From: an uncultured Burkholderiales bacterium | GTDB lineage: Bacteria > Pseudomonadota > Gammaproteobacteria > Burkholderiales > Burkholderiaceae | Length of the DNA stretch: 42,849 nucleotides | Assembly: GCA_946480465.1 (NCBI GenBank) | Contig: CAMLJY010000054.1 | Location: 1-42,849 of the forward strand | Direction of reading: 5' to 3' | Shown: positions 41,724 to 42,849 of the stretch, one piece after another | How the letters are laid out: the number at the start of each line of letters is the position of its first letter | Position numbering within the stretch: position 1 is the first letter of the stretch | The notes under the pieces: model-generated | What the model saw: only the letters and a program-made list of their open reading frames with translations | The model's database searches: none | Told to the model about the DNA's origin: nothing | Program-made: the position numbers and the translations under genes

Positions 41724-42602
41724 TTAGTTCACGTCCATCGGACGCGGGTTTCCCCGCTCCTCGCCGGGGGACGGACTAGGCGCCGACTTCAGCGTGAACA
41801 TGTATTTCTCCGCCAGGCGATCCAGCTCACCAAAGCCGGCCCTAAGCTGTAAGCGCATCATCCAGATCCAGCCTTCGAAGACGGCGACGAACAGCAGCAG
41901 GGCCGCGGAGAAAGCGACCCCATAGCGCACCGGCTTGTCACCCGCGATGAACAGTTCCTGCTTCGGCTGGAACGCGAACGTGAACAAGCCCAGCAGGCCG
42001 ACGAAGGCCAGTGCTACAGCCCAGCGCCACCATTGCCACGTGCCGCGCTGATAGGTCGTCCAAGCCAGTTCCAGTTCTTCGGTGGCAATGAAATCCTCCG
42101 GCTTGCTCGTGTAGTCGGCGAACGAAGCGGCAATGGGCTTGGGAAGCGCAACGCGTGTCAGGTAAAGCCAGCCGACAAAGTTGATGGCGACGAACAGCGC
42201 CAGCGCGGCGATGAGCATCCGCTCGTTCCCGATGCTGACGCACATCCAGCCGAACGACACGCCCAGGAGCACCGCGGCCAAAGGGCTTGCCACCTTCACG
42301 TCCACCCAGCCGGGAGCTTCCTGCAGCAGCAGTTCCTGGTCGCCGATATCGAACGACAGCCCCACCACCCAGCTCGTGAAATAAAGCGCCAGCGACAGCT
42401 TGGTGAGGACGGTCCCGGTGAAGCTGTGGGCCACGTGGTTCAGCTCTGGATCGTTCAAGCTGAGGTACAGGAAAGTAGGAGTCAGGATACTTCCGATGAC
42501 GCGCGCCAGCAGCCGGACGATGCGCGCCGCGCCCAATACGCCTTGGCGCCTGTCCAGGGTGGTGGGTCGCCTATCGGCGGGCGAAGAAGTCTGCATGCTC
42601 AT
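41724..42602 (-). CDS. six-helix membrane protein, hypothetical
   Basis: I do not recognise a family. The 292-aa product has about six hydrophobic helices (ARVIGSILTPTFLYLSL; KLSLALYFTSWVVGLSF; PLAAVLLGVSFGWMCVSIG; LIAALALFVAINFVGWLYL; WAVALAFVGLLGLFTFAF; FSAALLLFVAVFEGWIWMM). A cytoplasmic-type loop (FADYTSKPEDFIATEELELA) lies between helices 4 and 5, and the tail is polar and charged (SAPSPSPGEERGNPRPMDVN). The start is ATG at 42602 (or 42596). It is upstream of the SIR2-FGE gene on the same strand, 272 bases apart, so joint transcription is possible but not shown. Beyond it, 42603-42849 holds no evident gene. Confidence 0.65.
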   Translation of the reverse strand: MSMQTSSPADRRPTTLDRRQGVLGAARIVRLLARVIGSILTPTFLYLSLNDPELNHVAHSFTGTVLTKLSLALYFTSWVVGLSFDIGDQELLLQEAPGWVDVKVASPLAAVLLGVSFGWMCVSIGNERMLIAALALFVAINFVGWLYLTRVALPKPIAASFADYTSKPEDFIATEELELAWTTYQRGTWQWWRWAVALAFVGLLGLFTFAFQPKQELFIAGDKPVRYGVAFSAALLLFVAVFEGWIWMMRLQLRAGFGELDRLAEKYMFTLKSAPSPSPGEERGNPRPMDVN

Positions 42603-42849
42603 GGGCGTCCGTGCTTGGCGAACACTCCCGAGTGTGCAAGCCGATCTTGGCATGTCATCCCCAGCCTTGACGACGGCGGCTCGGCGATCGCGGCATGCGC
42701 ATTGCGAACAGCATCAGCAAGCCGGGGTCCGCTGCCGCATTCAAACCGGCTATAGCGCGCGATGTCTTGCCTGCCCTGATCCGTGGATGATCTCACCTGA
42801 TTCGCGACATGGCTCAGCCACGAATAGCAGCCAATGTGTGCGGCTCTGT

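Noticed and set aside
39490..42602. Thoeris or DSR-type defence system
   Set aside because: There is no TIR or SLOG partner and the FGE-like fusion does not fit those systems.
38415..42849. Integron cassette array
   Set aside because: No pairs of RYYYAAC/GTTRRRY core sites with attC spacing were found, and the two intact genes run in the direction opposite to expected cassettes.
1..42849. CRISPR arrays, tRNA or rRNA genes
   Set aside because: No regularly spaced repeats of CRISPR type and no cloverleaf or rRNA-like segments were recognised by eye.

Overview
The window is very GC-rich DNA with strong G/C preference at third codon positions. The gene set points to a betaproteobacterium of the order Burkholderiales, probably near Rubrivivax/Leptothrix-type genera: Csp-type copper protein, PEP-CTERM exported protein, DUF802/DUF3348/DUF2894 locus, phhAB without a linked phhR, and Tar/Aer-like chemoreceptors. 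This placement is inference from gene content; no rRNA, tRNA or CRISPR array was seen.

Layout. 1-3.6 kb: small hypothetical genes, a VOC protein, a GNAT acetyltransferase, phosphatidylserine synthase (pssA), and a secreted protein with a duplicated domain. 3.8-8.0 kb: a tightly packed minus-strand run (diacylglycerol-kinase-like, metallophosphoesterase, LemA, two TPM-domain proteins). 8.2-10.2 kb: an actin-like ParM/StbA protein followed by a small protein that may be its ParR-like partner, preceded by short direct repeats. 10.3-16.7 kb: sensory and metabolic genes: a PAS-MCP aerotaxis-type receptor with an FNR/Anr-type box upstream, phenylalanine hydroxylase with its pterin dehydratase, a degenerate HD-GYP-like protein and a Tar-like MCP. 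The last two share a sigma-28-like promoter pattern. 16.8-24.5 kb: housekeeping and small exported proteins (FAD reductase, lipoprotein, EthD, lectin-like lipoprotein, GFA, isochorismatase, SDR/LysR pair, 3-methyladenine glycosylase). 25.0-28.5 kb: a PEP-CTERM protein that looks cohesin-like, a small membrane protein, and a large secreted HET-C-like/VWA protein ending in a dockerin-like module. 28.5-33.4 kb: a four-gene operon (DUF3348, MotA/ExbB-like channel with a very long coiled coil, MotB/OmpA-like protein, DUF2894) that resembles a stator engine such as ZorAB of the Zorya defence system. 33.7-35.7 kb: Hsp20, a cysteine-rich copper-storage-like protein and a hypothetical protein.

From about 35.7 kb to the right end the base composition and codon use become less GC-biased and the content turns accessory: a kinase-fold protein, a frameshifted integron integrase, nested remnants of IS21-, IS66- and a third type of insertion sequence, a SIR2-like protein fused to a formylglycine-generating-enzyme-like domain, and a six-helix membrane protein. 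This reads as an eroded genomic island.

The two best candidates for poorly described systems are the stator-like four-gene operon (28462-33443) and the SIR2-FGE protein with its neighbouring membrane protein (39490-42602). A chromosomally placed ParM/ParR-like pair and a putative cohesin/dockerin surface pair follow.
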